DNA of 16,402 nucleotides from Lachnospiraceae bacterium. GTDB lineage: Bacteria > Bacillota > Clostridia > Lachnospirales > Lachnospiraceae. The stretch lies in assembly GCA_900763175.1 (NCBI GenBank), contig CAAFJI010000282.1, forward strand, positions 1 to 16,402, given 5' to 3'. The notes under the pieces are model-generated. The model had not been told where the DNA came from. It saw nothing but the letters and a program-made list of their open reading frames with translations, and ran no database searches. Shown in pieces: positions 14,320 to 16,402 of this stretch (its first letter is position 1; each line of letters begins with the position of its first letter). The position numbers were made by a program, and so were the translations under genes.

Positions 14320-14850
14320 ATGAAGAAAATATTTTTAATGGGCAGAAGTGAAGCGGGGAAAACCTCTCTGACACAGGCGTTAAAGGGAGAGGAGCTTCAT
14401 TATATTAAGACCCAGTATACAAATTCTAGTGATGATACCATAGATTCACCAGGAGAGTACGCAGAATCCAAGCGCTTCAGCGTAGGACTTGCCTGCTTTT
14501 CCTTTGAGGCAGATGTGGTTGCCATTGTACAGGCAGCAGATGAGCCCTTTAATCTTTTTGGAGCCAGCTGCCGTTCCTTTATTCTTCGTCCTCTGATCGG
14601 CATCATCACCAAGGTCGATTCTCCCTATGCCAATATTCCTATGGTGCGTCAGTGGCTTGTGAATGCAGGCTGTGAGCGTATTTTCATGGTAAACAATGTT
14701 ACCAGGGAGGGCATTGACGAGTTAATAGAATATTTAAGTGAGGATACCCCCACCCTTACCCTGGAGCAGGCCAAGTTCAAACAGAACCTGGGTCTGAATG
14801 AATGGGATCCTCTTCCGGAAGGTGTTGCCTATCCCAAGGACATTGCCTGA
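14320..14850 (+). CDS. EutP/PduV-type GTPase
   Basis: This 176-aa small GTPase of the EutP/PduV family is associated with microcompartment operons; the Salmonella PduV protein localises to the compartment surface and EutP has been described as an acetate kinase-like or GTP-binding factor. The P-loop GRSEAGKTS is at residues 8-16, the switch/G3-like DSPGEY at 42-47 and the guanine-specificity motif TKVD at 97-100. The C-terminus ends in a short Pro/Asp tail. AAGGA about 8 nt upstream fits the ATG. It is the third gene of the shell-protein operon, with 63 nt of non-coding sequence before it. No lyase, dehydrogenase or EutVW regulator lies next to it, so its partners must be encoded elsewhere. 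Confidence 0.92.
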   Translation: MKKIFLMGRSEAGKTSLTQALKGEELHYIKTQYTNSSDDTIDSPGEYAESKRFSVGLACFSFEADVVAIVQAADEPFNLFGASCRSFILRPLIGIITKVDSPYANIPMVRQWLVNAGCERIFMVNNVTREGIDELIEYLSEDTPTLTLEQAKFKQNLGLNEWDPLPEGVAYPKDIA

Positions 14851-14866
14851 GCTTATTTATTCACTC

Positions 14867-14895
14867 TTGACGAAAGTGGGAGAATATAGTATATT
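14867..14895 (+). promoter_or_regulatory. Strong promoter upstream of the second MATE leader
   Basis: TTGACG (14867-14872), a 17-bp spacer and TATATT (14890-14895). The expected start is near 14902. An intrinsic terminator follows within about 80 nt. Confidence 0.65.
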
Positions 14896-14901
14896 TTCCC
14901 A

Positions 14902-14984
14902 TCATCGGAGGGCTTGTTGTTCGACAGAAACAATGGCTGGATAAGATGCGGACTTAGATGTCTGTTTCTTATCTGGCCTTTTTT
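14902..14984 (+). ncRNA. Candidate attenuated leader or short RNA before the MATE gene
   Basis: From the predicted start near 14902 to the T-run at 14979-14984 is about 83 nt. AGAAACA (14926-14932) can pair with TGTTTCT (14963-14969), which includes the first bases of the terminator's 3' arm. This gives a competing structure of the kind found in attenuators. I do not recognise a known riboswitch class. It could equally be a stand-alone small RNA, or a terminator for the upstream operon with the promoter match being fortuitous. Confidence 0.4.
14935..14984 (+). terminator. Intrinsic terminator in the leader of the second MATE gene
   Basis: A 12-bp stem (14935-14946 / 14967-14978, two G-U pairs) with a 20-nt loop that can form a small inner helix is followed by six T. 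It can end transcripts of the shell-protein operon as well as those from the 14867 promoter. Between it and ATG 15119 lie about 130 nt without a recognised feature. Confidence 0.72.
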
Positions 14985-15118
14985 GTGTAATAGGAGATTG
15001 GACTGACCACTCCCATATCTTCCGTATGCAGCTGATTCTCTGCGCAGGCTGTATGATTTATCTGAAGAAAAGGGTGTGGAAATTTTAAGAAGACAATTTA
15101 GACAGGAGTAACACAATT

Positions 15119-16402
15119 ATGCAAAATGATTATCTTATCACAGAGAAACCTTTGAAAGCTCTTATTTTCTTTTCCCTGCCTATGATCATCGGAAATCTAT
15201 TCCAGCAGGCTTATACCATGGCAGATTCCGCTATTGTGGGACGGTTAGTTGGGGAAAATGCGCTGGCGGCAGTAGGGGCAGCTTATTCCCTGACAAATAT
15301 TTTTATCTGTATTGCCATTGGCGGAGGGATTGGTGCTTCCGTGATTGTCAGTCAGTATTTTGGAAGGCGTGATTATGGAAAACTGAAAAAGGCAGTTTAT
15401 ACAGCCCTTCTTGCATTTCTGGTCATCAGTGCGATTCTTGGAGGCTTTGGCCTTGTTTTCAGCAGAAACATAATGGTTGCCCTGAATACACCAGTAGAAG
15501 TGATGGATATGGCTGTCACTTATTTGAAGATATATTTTCTGGGATTGCCTTTCCTTTTTATGTACAACGTATTGTCCTCCATGTTCAATGCCTTGGGGAA
15601 ATCCAGGATTCCTTTGTATTTTCTGATTTTTTCCTCGGTATTTAACATTGTGCTGGATTGGATCTTTGTGGCAGATTTTTCCTTAGATGTGGCTGGAGTT
15701 GCCTGGGCCACACTGATTGCCCAGGGTGTTTCCGTAGCTGGTTCTTTCGTAGTCCTCTTGGCAGAGTTGAAAAGGCTGGAGGGACCTTCTGGAGGGATTT
15801 TCGCCAGTGAAGAGCTTCTTCCCATGGCGAAAATTGCACTTCCCTCCATCCTCCAGCAGTCTACGGTTTCTATTGGAATGATGCTGGTCCAGTCTGTTGT
15901 AAATAGCTTTGGGGCAGAAGCATTGGCTGGATTTTCAGCGGGAATGCGTATTGAATCTATCTGCATTGTTCCCATGGCAGCTATTGGAAATGCCATTTCT
16001 TCCTACACTGCCCAGAACATTGGGGCAGGAGAGCAGAAACGGGTGACAAAGGGATACATACAGGCAAATAAGCTGGTAGTTTTCTTTGCAGTTCTGATCT
16101 GTGTAGTACTGGAGCTTTTCCCGGGACAGCTGATTCATTTATTTCTGGGAGCAGAAGGAAGCCAGACTGCCATGGAAGTCGGGCAGTCCTATCTGGTGTT
16201 TATGGGCTTCTTCTTTGGCATGATCGGATTTAAAATGGCAGTAGATGGTGTGCTAAGAGGAGCAGGAGACATGAAAATGTTTACCATTGCCAATCTGGTG
16301 AATTTAAGTATCCGTGTAATCATGGCAATGACCCTGGCACCACGCTTTGGAATCGCCTGTGTGTGGTACGCAGTTCCCATCGGATGGACCGCCAATTTCC
16401 TG
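15119..16402 (+). CDS. MATE family efflux transporter (second copy, 3' end cut off)
   Basis: The frame runs open from ATG 15119 to the window edge, 428 codons without a stop; family length is about 450, so only a short C-terminal piece is missing. It has the MATE marks LPMIIGNLFQQAYTMADSAI, then VGENALAAVGAAYS and VSQYFGRRD, with about 11 hydrophobic segments visible. The second half includes AEALAGFSAGMRIESICIVP and AQNIGAGEQ. AGGAG at 15104-15108 stands 10 nt before the start. It is paralogous to the minus-strand MATE of this window but clearly diverged. The leader with a promoter and terminator suggests regulated expression. The substrate is unknown. Confidence 0.93.
   Translation, partial: MQNDYLITEKPLKALIFFSLPMIIGNLFQQAYTMADSAIVGRLVGENALAAVGAAYSLTNIFICIAIGGGIGASVIVSQYFGRRDYGKLKKAVYTALLAFLVISAILGGFGLVFSRNIMVALNTPVEVMDMAVTYLKIYFLGLPFLFMYNVLSSMFNALGKSRIPLYFLIFSSVFNIVLDWIFVADFSLDVAGVAWATLIAQGVSVAGSFVVLLAELKRLEGPSGGIFASEELLPMAKIALPSILQQSTVSIGMMLVQSVVNSFGAEALAGFSAGMRIESICIVPMAAIGNAISSYTAQNIGAGEQKRVTKGYIQANKLVVFFAVLICVVLELFPGQLIHLFLGAEGSQTAMEVGQSYLVFMGFFFGMIGFKMAVDGVLRGAGDMKMFTIANLVNLSIRVIMAMTLAPRFGIACVWYAVPIGWTANFL

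Noticed and set aside
1..16402. CRISPR array, tRNA or rRNA genes, phage or full transposase genes
   Set aside because: No regularly spaced repeats, no tRNA or rRNA signatures and no transposase or integrase motif found on reading either strand.

Overview
The window looks like a chromosomal segment of a low-to-mid GC Gram-positive anaerobe. I infer a gut Clostridia member of the Lachnospiraceae (Blautia/Ruminococcus/Dorea type). The reasons are AGGAGG-type ribosome binding sites, sigma-A promoters with 17-bp spacers and an extended TGA before the -10, a phoH-ybeY pair, a short ProB without a PUA domain, a YerB-type DUF3048 protein and a wall-anchor tail of the TGD-like type. The genus cannot be fixed from the sequence alone.

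Left part (1-2280): a signalling unit made of a possible 55-aa small ORF, a stand-alone V4R (4-vinyl-reductase-like) sensor protein, and a GGDEF diguanylate cyclase with HAMP-like and PAS-like regions and an intact inhibitory site, closed by a good terminator. Next (2321-4243) are phoH and ybeY, RNA/ribosome maintenance genes that are normally close neighbours. Here they are separated by a roughly 200-bp stretch with 12-bp perfect inverted ends that looks like a small non-autonomous insertion. Then come a secreted DUF3048/YerB protein (4394-5443) and the proline operon proB - DUF896 - 5-formyl-THF cyclo-ligase - proA (5578-8494). A strong promoter drives a 743-aa secreted, probably wall-anchored surface protein (8583-10814).

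Right part (10909-16402): a solo end of the same repeat element lies upstream of an M14 carboxypeptidase-like protein in which both first zinc ligands, the third zinc ligand and the catalytic Glu all appear replaced, so it is probably a pseudoenzyme. It converges on a MATE exporter on the minus strand. Divergent from that MATE is a small operon of two EutS/PduU-type permuted microcompartment shell proteins and one EutP/PduV GTPase. No other shell protein or cargo enzyme lies in the window, so it is a candidate satellite microcompartment locus. A second MATE exporter runs off the right edge; its long leader holds a strong promoter followed directly by an intrinsic terminator, suggesting attenuation or a small RNA.

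The points most worth follow-up are the satellite EutS-EutS-EutP operon, the degenerate M14 protein, the inverted-repeat element at the ybeY start, the V4R/GGDEF pair and the MATE leader.
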